NCBI GenBank assembly: GCA_963753135.1
Contig: CAVWBA010000014.1
Location: 1 to 64,000 of the forward strand
DNA from: Roseiarcus sp963753135
Lineage (GTDB): Bacteria; Pseudomonadota; Alphaproteobacteria; Rhizobiales; Beijerinckiaceae
Direction: 5' to 3'
DNA length: 64,000 nt
In this document: piece by piece, positions 8,433-17,747 of the stretch
How positions within the stretch are numbered: the first letter of the stretch is position 1
How the letters are laid out: the number at the start of each line of letters is the position of its first letter
The notes under the pieces: model-generated
Told to the model about the DNA's origin: nothing
The model's database searches: none
What the model saw: the letters and a program-made list of their open reading frames with translations, nothing else
Position numbers and translations under genes: made by a program

Positions 8433-9641
8433 ATGTCAGATCTGATTTTTTCAACCACCGCCCTTGTCGGCCTCTGTTATTTTGGAATTGCGACCGCTGT
8501 TGCGCGCCTAATGCCAGTCGGCGCGACTCGCAGCGTCATCTTCGCTTTCATCAACATTGCCGCGGTGTGGCTAATATTCTTTACGGGAACACAATCCGGC
8601 GCACGGTCGATGTTGTTGTACGTTCTCTTCTTGTCGGTGTTCTGGGTATTGCTCCGGGTCGCCCAAAAGAGATCCCGCCATCTGTTCCTGCTCGGCTTTG
8701 TGCCCCCGATCGCATGGCTAGTTTTTGCCAAGACAACCGGCCTCCTGTTCTTCGTTGGACTCTCCTATATGTTGTTTCGTTGCGCCCATGTAGAGTGGGA
8801 GCTCAGTAAGCGCAAAATCAATATGATGTCATTCCCGGACTACATCGCACATTGTTTCTTTGTGCCAACCTTCCTCATTGGGCCAATCTCTCCCTATAGC
8901 TATTTCGAAAGTTCGTTTAACGCTGGATCGGCGTATAAGAAAGAGGATGCAACCAACTGCTTGTTGAGAATCCTCAAAGGAGCCGCAAAGGTTGTGGTTA
9001 TTTCTGGAGTATTCTTACAACTTAGCCCAGATGCATTCATTGTTGATTACAGAACGCATCATATATACGAGGTATTTATAGCAATAATTGGCTTTTATAT
9101 CTATATGTACGCCAATTTCTCAGGTCTGAACGATGTTTCGATCGGCGTCGCCGGTCTCATGGGCATTGCGGTAAAGGAGAATTTCAACCGGCCGTACTTT
9201 TCTCAAAGCATCACCGAAATGTACACGCGCTGGCACATGACCCTGTCGGAATGGATGAGGGATATAGTCTTTTTCCCGCTGGCCGCTTTTCTGATGCGGC
9301 GCGCAACCTGGCTGACCCGCTATCAGTCGTCCGCGGTCGCGACGATGACGGTCTTTATTCTTTTCGGCGTGTGGCATAGCGGCGCGAGCCTTGGGTGGCA
9401 ATATTGGCTCATGGGGTTCCTCCTGGGCGTGGCCGTCGTGGTCGAATTTTATCTCGGGCAATGGGCGAGGGGCTGGTCGGGAACCGAGCGTTTCGCTCCT
9501 CCCCCAATCGTCGCGAGGGTGGCCCGCACCCTTTACGCCAATCTCTATTTCGCGATGGCCGCATCGCTGATGTCAATCAACTGGCAACAGCGGGGCGTGA
9601 CCCCCGCCGACTGGATAAGAGGGATTGAACGGTTCTTGTAA
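8433..9641 (+). CDS. MBOAT family O-acyltransferase (DltB/AlgI-like)
   Basis: 402 residues with about ten membrane segments. Hallmarks are YTRWHMTLSEWMRDIVFFPL (Arg266-Trp-His) and FGVWHSGASLGW, whose His315 is the invariant catalytic histidine of MBOAT proteins, expected in the channel that moves acyl groups across the membrane. ATG 8433 follows the microprotein stop by one base, so translational coupling is likely; in-frame sequence upstream of 8433 only overlaps the microprotein. Its donor is presumably the acyl-ACP made by the divergent FAAL-ACAD-ACP genes, and its acceptor the microprotein tail. Confidence 0.9.
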   Translation: MSDLIFSTTALVGLCYFGIATAVARLMPVGATRSVIFAFINIAAVWLIFFTGTQSGARSMLLYVLFLSVFWVLLRVAQKRSRHLFLLGFVPPIAWLVFAKTTGLLFFVGLSYMLFRCAHVEWELSKRKINMMSFPDYIAHCFFVPTFLIGPISPYSYFESSFNAGSAYKKEDATNCLLRILKGAAKVVVISGVFLQLSPDAFIVDYRTHHIYEVFIAIIGFYIYMYANFSGLNDVSIGVAGLMGIAVKENFNRPYFSQSITEMYTRWHMTLSEWMRDIVFFPLAAFLMRRATWLTRYQSSAVATMTVFILFGVWHSGASLGWQYWLMGFLLGVAVVVEFYLGQWARGWSGTERFAPPPIVARVARTLYANLYFAMAASLMSINWQQRGVTPADWIRGIERFL

Positions 9642-9829
9642 TCGGACTCCTCGGTCCACTTGGTGAGAACATCAGTTCCTCGACGCGAGTAGCTGTCGAT
9701 GCGCAAGATCCAGGCGCCGAACCACAGCCGCTGCTTCCCATGCGGGTTACTTTGAGGCAAAAGGCAATCCGGGTTGGCGTACGCCGACCCGAAACGCTTT
9801 TCGGGATGGAAACGTGAAGATGCTGACAG
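9642..9829. other. intergenic region without a recognised gene
   Basis: Stretch between the MBOAT stop and the ABC-ATPase remnant. The minus strand is open here and gives protein-like phrases such as HGKQRLWFGAWILRIDSYSRRG, which may belong to a decayed mobile gene, but I could not identify a family. Nothing else is supported. Confidence 0.3.
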
Positions 9830-10000
9830 TTGGGGCGCGCCAGCATCTATATCGAGCACAACCTGGCGCAGTGTCATGAGCTGGCGGATCGCTTTGGTCG
9901 TGCTCGACCGCGGGCGGGTGCTTTCCGAGATATCGCCAAACGACATGACGGCGCCCGAACGCATCGAATATCCAGGAGGATGGCTCAGCGGTCCGTATCG
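9830..10000 (+). pseudogene. sugar ABC transporter ATP-binding protein, C-terminal remnant
   Basis: One frame reads ASIYIEHNLAQCHELADRF, and after one extra G near 9894 the next frame reads VVLDRGRVLSEISPNDMT. Together they match the H-loop region and tail of sugar-type ABC ATPases (the ...HNL...ADRFVVLDRGRV... segment). The Walker A and signature regions are absent upstream, so only the distal part of the gene survives. It lies just before araB, araA and araD, where an arabinose importer gene would be expected. The gene is dead by truncation, whether or not the frameshift is real. Confidence 0.7.
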
Positions 10001-10160
10001 ATCCCGCAGCGCTTCGAGGCGCTACGCGCTTGAAAACGGGGCGTCGACGAAGCGGGATCGCGGACGCCGTGCTAAGCGGTGGGCGATGGCCTTGCCGCGA
10101 AGGCGGACGCCTGATCGCATCGCCGCGCGTTCATTTGGAGACTGGAGCACGTAAGCGCTC

Positions 10161-11823
10161 ATGTTTACCCTAGGCGTCGATTTCGGAACCAACTCGGTCC
10201 GCGCCCTTGTCGTCCGCTGTTCGGACGGAGCGGAATACGGCAGTCGGGTGGTCGATTACCCGTCGGGCGCGCAAGGCGTTCTGCTTGATCCGAAAGACGG
10301 CCTGTTGGCGCGCCAGCATCCGGGCGACTATCTTGTCGGCCTCAAGGAGAGCGTCCAGGGGGCGCTCGCCGAGGCCGAGCGCAAGCTGGATTTCGACCGC
10401 TCGAAAGTGGTCGGCATCGGCGTTGACTCGACCGGGTCCAGCCCAATTCCGGTCGACGACAAGAACCAGCCGCTCGCGCTGAGCGCCAAGTGGAAGGCCG
10501 ACCTCAACGCACAGTGCTGGCTGTGGAAGGATCACACCTCTTGGCGCGAGGCGGCCAGGATCACCGAGCTCTCAGCCGAGCTCCGGCCGCAATACATTGC
10601 CAAGTGCGGCGGGGTCTACTCCTCGGAATGGTTCTGGTCCAAGCTCTGGCATTGCCTGAATGTCGCTCCGCAGACATTCGGCGCCGCCTACTCCTGGGTC
10701 GAACTCGCCGATTGGATTCCCTCCGTGCTCGCCGGCGTCGCCGATCCGCGATTGGTCAAACGTGGGGTCTGCCCCGCGGGTCACAAGGCGCTCTATTCCG
10801 ACGATTGGGGCGGCCTGCCGGACAAAGAATTCCTGACGGCGCTCAATCCGCGTCTCGCCGAACTTCGAGACCGGCTCTACGAAAAAGCTTACGACGCGAG
10901 CGAGCCCGCCGGCTCGCTTTGCGCCGACTGGGCGACGAAGCTCGGACTCCCCGCAGGCATTCCGATCGCCATCGGAGAATTCGATGTTCACTACGGCGCG
11001 ATCGGGTGTGGCGTGCGCGAAGGGACGCTGGTCAAGGTGATCGGCACCTCGACTTGCGACTGCGCGGTCGTTTCGGCAGAGAAGCCGATCGCGGATATCC
11101 CCGGCATCTGCGGCATCGTCAAAGGCGCCATTCTGCCCGGCTTTTTTGGCGTTGAAGCCGGCCAGTCGGCGGTCGGCGATATATTCAAATGGTGGGTCGA
11201 GGTCGATCTTGGGCGGCGACGCGACGCTGCACGCGCAATTGACCGAGGAGGCGGCGAAGCAGCGTCCCGGACAAGCTGGTCTCCTGGCGCTCGACTGGAA
11301 CAATGGCAATCGGACCATTCTCGTCGACCAGCGGCTCACTGGCCTCATCCTCGGTCAGGACCTCTATACGACGCGGGCGGATATCTATCGGGCCCTGATC
11401 GAGGCGACGGCGTTTGGCGCGCGCGCGATCATCGAGCGCCTCCAGCAATACGGGGTGCGCACGGACCAGGTCGTGTGCACGGGCGGCATTGCCGAGAAGA
11501 ATCCGCTGCTCATGCAGATCTATGCCGATGTCACTGGCTGTGTGATGGAGGTCGCAGGCTCGAGCCAGACCTGCGCGCTCGGCTCGGCGATCGCCGCTGC
11601 TGTCTTGGCCGGGGCGCATCCTGACTTTGCCAGCGCGGAAGCGGCGATGACGTCGCTGAAGCCGGAATCGTTTAAGCCGGCTGCCGAGCATCGGGCGGTT
11701 TACGACCAGCTCTACGCCCTCTACCGCGAGTTGCACGACAGCTTCGGGGGACTGACGAAATCCGCGGATCTGTCGCAAGTCATGAAAAGGCTTTTGGACA
11801 TCAAATATGCACAGCGCGCATGA
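10161..11823 (+). pseudogene. araB: L-ribulokinase, frameshifted
   Basis: FGGY-family kinase that phosphorylates L-ribulose in L-arabinose catabolism. The N-terminal part shows GVDFGTNSVRALV (phosphate-binding) and runs in frame through GFFGVEAGQSAVGDIFKWW. Near 11200-11206 one extra base moves the reading to the next frame, where it continues DATLHAQLTEEAAKQRPG, GLLALDWNNGNRT, VCTGGIAEKNPL to the TGA at 11821-11823. The combined product is about 553 residues against 566 in E. coli. The gene is complete apart from this single indel, so either an assembly error or a recent loss is possible. araA follows after 12 bases. Confidence 0.85.
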
Positions 11824-11835
11824 AACGAGGCGACC

Positions 11836-13345
11836 ATGATCAATCTCGCCACTCCTGAAATCTGGCTCGTTTGCGGCTCTCAGCATCTCTATGGGCCCGG
11901 ACCGCTCGAGCAGGTCGCGGCTCACGGGCGGGAGATTGCGGGCGCGCTGGCGAACTCGCGGAAACTTCCGTTGCGGACGAGCTTCAAGGCCTTGCTCACG
12001 ACGCCGGACGAAATCGCCAAGCTTTGCCTCGACGCGAATTCAGATCCGAACTGTGCGGGCCTGATCCTTTGGATGCACACGTTTTCGCCTTCGAAAATGT
12101 GGGTGCGGGGCTTGAACGCGCTTCAGAAGCCGTTCGTGCATCTCCATACCCAGTTCAATCGCGACTTGCCCTGGGACGCGATCGACATGGACTTCATGAA
12201 CCTGAACCAGTCGGCGCATGGCGACCGGGAGGCCGGCTTCATCCACACGCGCATGCGTCTCGCGCGCAAGGTCGTCGTCGGCCATTGGTCCGATCCGGAG
12301 GTGCAGGACCGGATTGGCGCCTGGATGCGCGCAGCGCACGCATGGGCCGATTGGCAGGGCGCGAAATTCTGCCGTTTCGGCGACAACATGCGACAGGTCG
12401 CCGTCACCGAGGGCGACAAGGTGGCCACAGAGATGAAGTTCGGGTTCGCGACCAACGGCTATGGCGTCGGCGATCTCGTGGCTCAGGTGAACGCCGTCTC
12501 CGACGCGGCGGCGAAGGAATTGGCCGGCGAATACGAGGAGCGGTACGCGGTGGCGCCGGAGCTGCGCAAGTCCGGCGCCCGACACGAGTCCCTTCTGTAT
12601 GGCGCGCGGCTTGAACTCGGCCTGCGCGCCTTCCTCGGGGAAGGCGGCTTCAAGGGGTTCACAACCACGTTCGAGGACTTGCACGGGCTGCAGGCAGCTG
12701 CCCGGCCTCGCGCCGCAGCGGCTGATGGCCGAAGGCTATGGCTTCGCGGGCGAGGGCGACTGGAAGACCGCGGCCCTGGTGCGCGCGATGAAAGTCATGG
12801 GCGAGGGCCTCAAGGGCGGGACCTCGTTCATGGAGGACTACACCTATCATTTGGCGCCGGACGGCCATCAGGTTCTTGGCGCGCACATGCTCGAGATCTG
12901 CCCGACGATCGCGGCGGGGAAGCCCAAGCTCGAGATTCATCCGCTCTCCATCGGCGGCAAGGAGGACCCGGTCCGCCTCGTGTTCGACGCGCCCCCCGGC
13001 CCGGCGCTCAACGCAAGCCTCATCGACCTGGGCGCGCGCTTCCGCTTGCTAGTCAATGAGGTGACCGCGGTGGACCACCCTGCCCTGCCCAAATTGCCGG
13101 TTGCCCGCGCTGTCTGGGAGTGCAAGCCAGACTTCAAGACAGCGTGCGCGGCGTGGATTCTGGCCGGCGGCGCGCATCATACCGGCTACAGCTACAGCGT
13201 GACCCGCGAGATGCTCGAGGACTTCGCGACCATCGCCGACATTGAGCTCATCCCGATCGGCGCGGAAACCACGCTCGCGGGGTTCAAGCAGGACCTGCGC
13301 AATAACGATGTCTATTATTATCTCGCGCAGGGGTTCCGCGCTTGA
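11836..13345 (+). pseudogene. araA: L-arabinose isomerase, frameshifted
   Basis: Converts L-arabinose to L-ribulose. From ATG 11836 the protein reads EIWLVCGSQHLYG, then TSFKALLTTPDEI, HLHTQFNRDLPW and FEDLHGLQ. At about 12690-12695 (ctgcaGgcagctgcc) one extra G breaks the frame; without it the reading becomes HGLQQLPGLAPQRLMAEGYGF, as in the family. It then continues through EDYTYHLAPDGHQVLGAHMLE and GGAHHTGYSYSVT to the stop at 13343-13345. Combined length is about 502 residues (E. coli 500). The metal-binding Glu and His segments are present. It overlaps the start region of araD closely, as in an operon. Confidence 0.87.
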
Positions 13346-13359
13346 GCCGGAACGAGGCG

Positions 13360-14511
13360 ATGTTCAAGGAGCTCAAGCGCGAAGCCTACGAAGCCAATGT
13401 CGCCTTGCCGCGGCACGGCCTCATCAATCTCACCTTCGGCAATGCGAGCGCGGTCGACCGTGCGTCGGGGGTGTTCGCGATCAAGCCAAGCGGCGTCGAT
13501 TACGCGGCGCTCAAGCCGGACGACATGGTCATCGTCGATCTGGAGGGACGCAAGGTCGAAGGGCGTCTCAACCCATCGTCGGACACGCAGACCCACCGCA
13601 GGCTTTTCCTCGCCTTTCCGACCATCGGCGGCGTGGTCCACACCCACTCGTCCTATGCGACCGCCTTCGCCCAGGCAGGCCGGCCGATCCCAAACTTCGG
13701 CACGACCCACGCCGACTATTTCAACGGCGAGGTCCCGGTCACACGCAAGATGACACCGAGCGAGATCGCCACTGATTACGAATGGGAGACCGGCAACGTC
13801 ATCGTCGAAACGATGCAGAACCGCGACCCGTCCGATTTTCCAGGCGTTCTCGTCAACCGTCACGCGCCCTTCACCTGGGGGTCAAGCGTGGCGAAAGCGT
13901 TGGAGAACGCGGTCGCGGTCGAGTGCATCGCGCATATGGCGCTCATGTCGCTTCAACTGGCGCCGAACCTCGAACAGATCGAGGAGGAGCTCCTGAACAA
14001 GCACTTCAAGCGCAAGCATGGGGCGGGCGCCTATTACGGGCAGACCTCCGGGCGGCTGAAGCGCAACGCGGCGGAGTTGGCCGCTTCAGCGCTGGCGAGC
14101 GGCTTCCGCCGGTTTGCTCGCGTCCAGGCGGTGATTGAGATAGTCGGCCGCGAGGACCGCCGGATAGCGCTTGCGTTCGCCTTGCTTGAGGCAGGAGGGA
14201 ATCGTCTCGACGATCGCGTCCGGATTCGGATCGTAGAAAAAGGCGATCGAATAGCGCTCCTTCGCGCTGCGATTGACCACTCTATGCGGCGTCGAGACAT
14301 AGACGTCGTTGGTCCAGCGCATCAGGCAATCGCCGATATTGACGATGAACGCGCCGGGAACGACCGGCGCCTCGATCCATTGTCCGGCGCGGGTTCGCAC
14401 CTCGAGGCCGCCGACATCGTCGGTCGCGAGCAGCGTGAGGTTGCCGTAATCGGTGTGCGCGCCCGCGCCCGTCTGCGGATCGGCGCCGCGGGACGGCGCG
14501 GGATAGTGTAA
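13360..14511 (+). CDS. araD: L-ribulose-5-phosphate 4-epimerase, stop lost
   Basis: Class II aldolase family epimerase. ATG 13360 (MFKELKREAYEANVALPRHGL) fits the E. coli start and follows GGAACGAGG; an in-frame TTG at 13342 is less likely. Zinc ligands lie in GVVHTHSSYATAFAQAG and in VNRHAPFTWG. The protein is normal up to AYYGQ (residue 228 at 14041-14043), the last residues of E. coli AraD. Here the frame stays open for about 156 more codons, antisense to the following oxygenase gene. The neighbouring frame has a stop at 14057-14059, so a small indel near the end probably removed the true stop. Confidence 0.82.
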   Translation: MFKELKREAYEANVALPRHGLINLTFGNASAVDRASGVFAIKPSGVDYAALKPDDMVIVDLEGRKVEGRLNPSSDTQTHRRLFLAFPTIGGVVHTHSSYATAFAQAGRPIPNFGTTHADYFNGEVPVTRKMTPSEIATDYEWETGNVIVETMQNRDPSDFPGVLVNRHAPFTWGSSVAKALENAVAVECIAHMALMSLQLAPNLEQIEEELLNKHFKRKHGAGAYYGQTSGRLKRNAAELAASALASGFRRFARVQAVIEIVGREDRRIALAFALLEAGGNRLDDRVRIRIVEKGDRIALLRAAIDHSMRRRDIDVVGPAHQAIADIDDERAGNDRRLDPLSGAGSHLEAADIVGREQREVAVIGVRARARLRIGAAGRRGIV

Positions 14512-15039
14512 GAACCGCAGCGTCGCCATCGGCCGATCGAACTTGTCGGCGAAGAAGTCGGGCTTAAGTCCGAGATCGCGCGCGAAGGCGCGGTGTAATC
14601 GCGCGCCAAGCGCGGCGCAGGCTTCGTAATAGGCAAGCGCCGTTTTGCGAAACCCCGGCAGCTCCGGCCAGGCGTTGAGCGAACGGAACGGCTTCCCCGC
14701 CACAAGCTCCGGGTCGTCCGGCGCGAGGTCGAGGCCGACGTTGAAGGCCTCCTTCATGTCTGCTCCCCGCGCCGGGTCGAGCGCCTCATGCAGAAGCCCG
14801 GAATAACCGCGGTTGCCGCCGACCGTTTCGATCGCGAGCCGCCGCTTGTCGGCCAGCGGCAGCGCGAAGAACTCGCGCGATTGCGCGAAGGCTTCGGCGA
14901 TGAGCCGCGCCTCCACGCCGTGGTTGACGACATAGAAGAAGCCGACGTCCCGGCAGACCGCGCCGACCTCAGCGCCGATTCGGGTCAGCGAGGCCCCATC
15001 GTCTTCGCCCAATCGCGTGAGATCAACGATGGGTAGCAT
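14086..15039 (-). CDS. 2-oxoglutarate/Fe(II)-dependent dioxygenase (isopenicillin N synthase-like)
   Basis: 317 residues from ATG 15039 (MLPIVDLTRL). The N-terminal DIOX_N region includes VGFFYVVNHGVE. The double-stranded beta helix core shows GAHTDYGNLTLLATDD (iron ligands His and Asp), STPHRVVN (third ligand His) and RYSIAFFYDPN, whose Arg-x-Ser binds 2-oxoglutarate. The start codon overlaps the stop of the cyclo-ligase-like gene (TGATG), so the two are co-translated. Family members hydroxylate or desaturate small metabolites; the substrate is unknown. Context in an amide-degradation cluster suggests a nitrogen heterocycle or N-methyl compound, which is inference. Confidence 0.85.
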   Translation of the reverse strand: MLPIVDLTRLGEDDGASLTRIGAEVGAVCRDVGFFYVVNHGVEARLIAEAFAQSREFFALPLADKRRLAIETVGGNRGYSGLLHEALDPARGADMKEAFNVGLDLAPDDPELVAGKPFRSLNAWPELPGFRKTALAYYEACAALGARLHRAFARDLGLKPDFFADKFDRPMATLRFLHYPAPSRGADPQTGAGAHTDYGNLTLLATDDVGGLEVRTRAGQWIEAPVVPGAFIVNIGDCLMRWTNDVYVSTPHRVVNRSAKERYSIAFFYDPNPDAIVETIPSCLKQGERKRYPAVLAADYLNHRLDASKPAEAARQR

Positions 15040-15815
15040 CACTGTGTCCGCCTCCGGCGCTCGATCGTGTCGCGCAACGCGTTCAAGAATGGGATGTCGG
15101 CGAACTGATCTGGGCGAACCTTGTCCCAATCCACGCCACTCGGCTGCGGGTGCTTCGTCCGCGTCGCGATCAGCTCGAGTTCCGTCGCGATGAAGTGCAA
15201 GGCCGAGTCATGGCTTTCCATGACCACAGCGGAATCGTCTACGACCTGCGAGGAATGAACCGTTGTCGCGATCGGCGTACCGGCGCCGACGAGCCCGAGT
15301 TCGCGAAAGAGCCCCTGCTCGAGATCGGCGAATCCAGCGCCTTTGCCGGTGCGCCCGCCGGACCGCGTGACCGCAACGCAGCCAACGACGCAGAAATCGA
15401 GCTTCGGCATGTCCTCGAAGCCGACCGGCTCGCCATGCTGCATGAACCCCTGCGCGGTGGCGGCGGTCTCGAAGTCCACGCCCTTCGCCGCGAGCTTGTC
15501 GGGATCGATGCGCAGATAGGGAAAGCCCTTGGTGAGATAGGGAACCGGCGAGAACAGGAGCTTGCCGTCGTAGAGCGCGCGCAGGCGAACGGGAATTTGC
15601 GGCGGATCGGGATTGCATTTGACGACGCGAGCGCGCCGCCATTCGTCGAGCTCGCTCAACCGTTTCGCGGCGGCGTCCGCGCCGACGAAATTCGGAATGC
15701 GGTCGAAAACAGGGCCGACATTGACTCGGGCTTCGACCAGCGCGCTCCATACTCGATCGCGTATCGCGGCCTTCGCGCCATTGCGGCCGGCCCATCGAGC
15801 GTCGCGCTCAACCAC
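15039..15815 (-). CDS. 5-formyltetrahydrofolate cyclo-ligase family protein
   Basis: 258 residues, GTG start. Typical MTHFS-like segments: RDRVWSALVEARVN, FVGADAAAKRLSEL, VVKCNPDPPQIPVR, FCVVGCVAVTRSGGRTGKGAGFADLE and TTVHSSQVVDD. The RTGKGAGFADLE stretch matches the substrate and nucleotide loop of the family. It is larger than E. coli YgfA (~200 residues) and belongs to the long clade often found in accessory operons. It lies between the amidase atzE-like gene and the 2OG-Fe oxygenase in one minus-strand operon. The family closes N-formyl folates, but the actual substrate in this clade is not established. Confidence 0.82.
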   Translation of the reverse strand: MVERDARWAGRNGAKAAIRDRVWSALVEARVNVGPVFDRIPNFVGADAAAKRLSELDEWRRARVVKCNPDPPQIPVRLRALYDGKLLFSPVPYLTKGFPYLRIDPDKLAAKGVDFETAATAQGFMQHGEPVGFEDMPKLDFCVVGCVAVTRSGGRTGKGAGFADLEQGLFRELGLVGAGTPIATTVHSSQVVDDSAVVMESHDSALHFIATELELIATRTKHPQPSGVDWDKVRPDQFADIPFLNALRDTIERRRRTQ

Positions 15816-15825
15816 TTTCGCCTCG

Positions 15826-17229
15826 TCAAGACAATGTTGCGACCGGCGCGCGAACGACGCCGGCCTGCTCTAGCGCTGCGGCGACGCGCAACGCGAGATC
15901 TTCTCGCCAGGGGGCGGCGACGATCTGGACGCCAATCGGAAGCTTCTCGCCATCTGTCCACACCGGCGCCACGACTACAGGCAAGCCGATAAAGGACAAG
16001 GGTTGGGTGAACAGCCCGATGTTAGGCCGGACCAGCATTTCGCGACCGTCGAGAACAAACGTCTTCTGCCCGATCTTGGGCGCCCGGCACGGGGTCGCCG
16101 GCGCAAGCAGGATATCGACGTCACGAAAAAGCGCGAGCGCTTCGCGCCGAAACAGGCGCCGAAATTTTTGCGCCTGTGCGGCCCAGGCGCCGGGAAGCAT
16201 CGCGCCAGCGATCAGCCGGTCTCGAACGTCGGGATCAAAATCCGGGCCACGCGTGCGCAGCCGTTCGAGATGAAGCGCCGCGCCTTCAACCATGCTGATG
16301 AGATAGGCGGCCGAACGCGCCTGATCGGCCCCGCCGAGTTCGACGACGCGGTCCGCTTTCAGGGCGCGCGCGACCGTGTCGACGGCGGCAAATGCGCTCG
16401 CTTCGCCTGAGCGCTCGAAATAGCCGCCGAGCCTCGCAATGCGCAGGCCGGCGACGCCGTCGCTGAGGGTTTGCGATGCTGGCGTTGCGGACACATTGGC
16501 TTGCGCCGGGTCCCTGTCGTCGCGGCCGAGCACGGCGTCATAGGCGAGCGCAAGGTCGCCGACCGAGCGCGCAAGCGGCCCCACATGGTCGAGGCTGGCG
16601 ACGAACGGGAACACGCCGGCGCGGCTGAGGCGCCCATAGGTCGGCTTGAATCCGAACAATCCGCAGAACGAACTCGGCACGCGAATGGAGCCGTTGGTGT
16701 CGGTGCCCAGCGCGATCGGAGTGAGGCCGCCGGCCACGGCCGCGCCCGATCCGCCGGACGATCCCCCGGTCATATGCTCAAGGTCGTGCGGATTGCGGGA
16801 AGGGCCGTCATGCGTGTTCTCGCCGGTGAAGTCGTAGGCGTACTCGCCCATGTTCAGCGCGCCGACAAGCACGGCTCCGGCCGCTTCCAGGCGCGCGACC
16901 GCTGTCGCGTCCGTTTGCGCCGGCGCGCGGTCGCGATTGATCTTGGATCCGGCGCGCGTCGTGAGCCCCTTAATGTCGAATAGGTTCTTGACCGCGAACG
17001 GCGCGCCCGCGAGCGGCCCGAGGCTTTCTCCGCGCGCCCGGGCCGCATCGATGGCGTCGGCCCCGGCGAGCGCGCGCTCAGTCGTCAGGTCGGTGAAGGC
17101 GCCAAGTGCGCCGTTGCGGGCGTCGATGCGCTTGAGCGCCGCCAGCGCAATCTCGCGCGCGCTAACCGCGCCGCTTTTGACGGCCTCGGCGATCGCTTGC
17201 GCCGATCCGTCGAGAAGCCTCGCAGTCAC
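15826..17229 (-). CDS. atzE: amidase, AtzE family (1-carboxybiuret hydrolase catalytic subunit-like)
   Basis: 467 residues, amidase-signature fold with the Ser-cisSer-Lys triad: AVKNLFDIKG (Lys), GGSSGGSGAAVAGG (cis-Ser) and GTDTNGSIRVPSS (nucleophile Ser region). The GTG start at 17229 overlaps the stop of the short AtzG-like gene (GTGA), the arrangement of AtzEG, which deaminates 1-carboxybiuret to 1,3-dicarboxyurea in cyanuric acid breakdown. No AtzD cyanuric acid hydrolase is seen in the window, so the natural substrate may be another ureide. Related GatA-type amidases are the alternative, but the AtzG partner argues against that. Confidence 0.85.
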   Translation of the reverse strand: MTARLLDGSAQAIAEAVKSGAVSAREIALAALKRIDARNGALGAFTDLTTERALAGADAIDAARARGESLGPLAGAPFAVKNLFDIKGLTTRAGSKINRDRAPAQTDATAVARLEAAGAVLVGALNMGEYAYDFTGENTHDGPSRNPHDLEHMTGGSSGGSGAAVAGGLTPIALGTDTNGSIRVPSSFCGLFGFKPTYGRLSRAGVFPFVASLDHVGPLARSVGDLALAYDAVLGRDDRDPAQANVSATPASQTLSDGVAGLRIARLGGYFERSGEASAFAAVDTVARALKADRVVELGGADQARSAAYLISMVEGAALHLERLRTRGPDFDPDVRDRLIAGAMLPGAWAAQAQKFRRLFRREALALFRDVDILLAPATPCRAPKIGQKTFVLDGREMLVRPNIGLFTQPLSFIGLPVVVAPVWTDGEKLPIGVQIVAAPWREDLALRVAAALEQAGVVRAPVATLS

Positions 17230-17414
17230 GCCGTGAAGACCGGGGCCGGCTGCTCCTCATCGGCCAGCGGGACCGAAAGAAGCTTCTGAGCGTGCTCCGC
17301 CGCGATCTTGAGATGCGTAATCGCTTGAGCGCGCGATTCCGGCGTCAGCGTCAACCCGAGCAGCGGCCCCATCGCGTCCACCATGGCTTCCGGATCGAAC
17401 GCATTCGCAGTCAC
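17226..17414 (-). CDS. atzG: AtzG-like small subunit (DUF4089)
   Basis: About 62 residues from GTG 17414, which follows AGAGGGA at suitable spacing; a start at 17441 would add nine atypical residues. The sequence AFDPEAMVDAMGPLLGLTL, then ITHLKIAAEHAQKLLSVPL, is typical of the short DUF4089 helical protein that pairs with AtzE and resembles GatC in role. It overlaps atzE by four bases. It likely stabilises the amidase as a heterotetramer. Confidence 0.8.
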   Translation of the reverse strand: MTANAFDPEAMVDAMGPLLGLTLTPESRAQAITHLKIAAEHAQKLLSVPLADEEQPAPVFTA

Positions 17415-17747
17415 GCAATTCCCTCTTCGAATACGGAGCAACGCCGCGCCTGCCCGGCCGACGTTGTTTGAGTGTGGACCGTATCGCGCGTCATTGTCCG
17501 AGGGGGCGGAAAGTTGGTCATGTCGCGCGGCCTTAAATCAGCGGCTGCTCATAGCGGCGATCGACCTCGTTGTCGAGCGCGCCTCATCTTTCGGCGCCGC
17601 GCCCGAATGTTGAGCGCAAACGCCTAAGCTTTTCTCCGGCGCCGCTGAAGTTCGCCACAGGCAATCGCTCTCAGCCGAATTTGCGCGGCTCTTGCTTTCG
17701 TTGAATGCTAAGGGACGCGACGATGCGGGCCAAGGGACTCGAACGAT
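17415..17747. promoter_or_regulatory. divergent region between atzGE operon and atzF
   Basis: 333 bases between divergent genes with no credible coding sequence. It must hold the promoters for atzG-atzE-cyclo-ligase-oxygenase (minus) and for atzF (plus). I see no clear inverted repeat that would define an operator and no riboswitch-like fold. Confidence 0.4.

Noticed and set aside
13342..14511. araD as a true fusion protein
   Set aside because: The extra codons are antisense of the oxygenase gene and a stop exists in the neighbouring frame; an indel explains it better.
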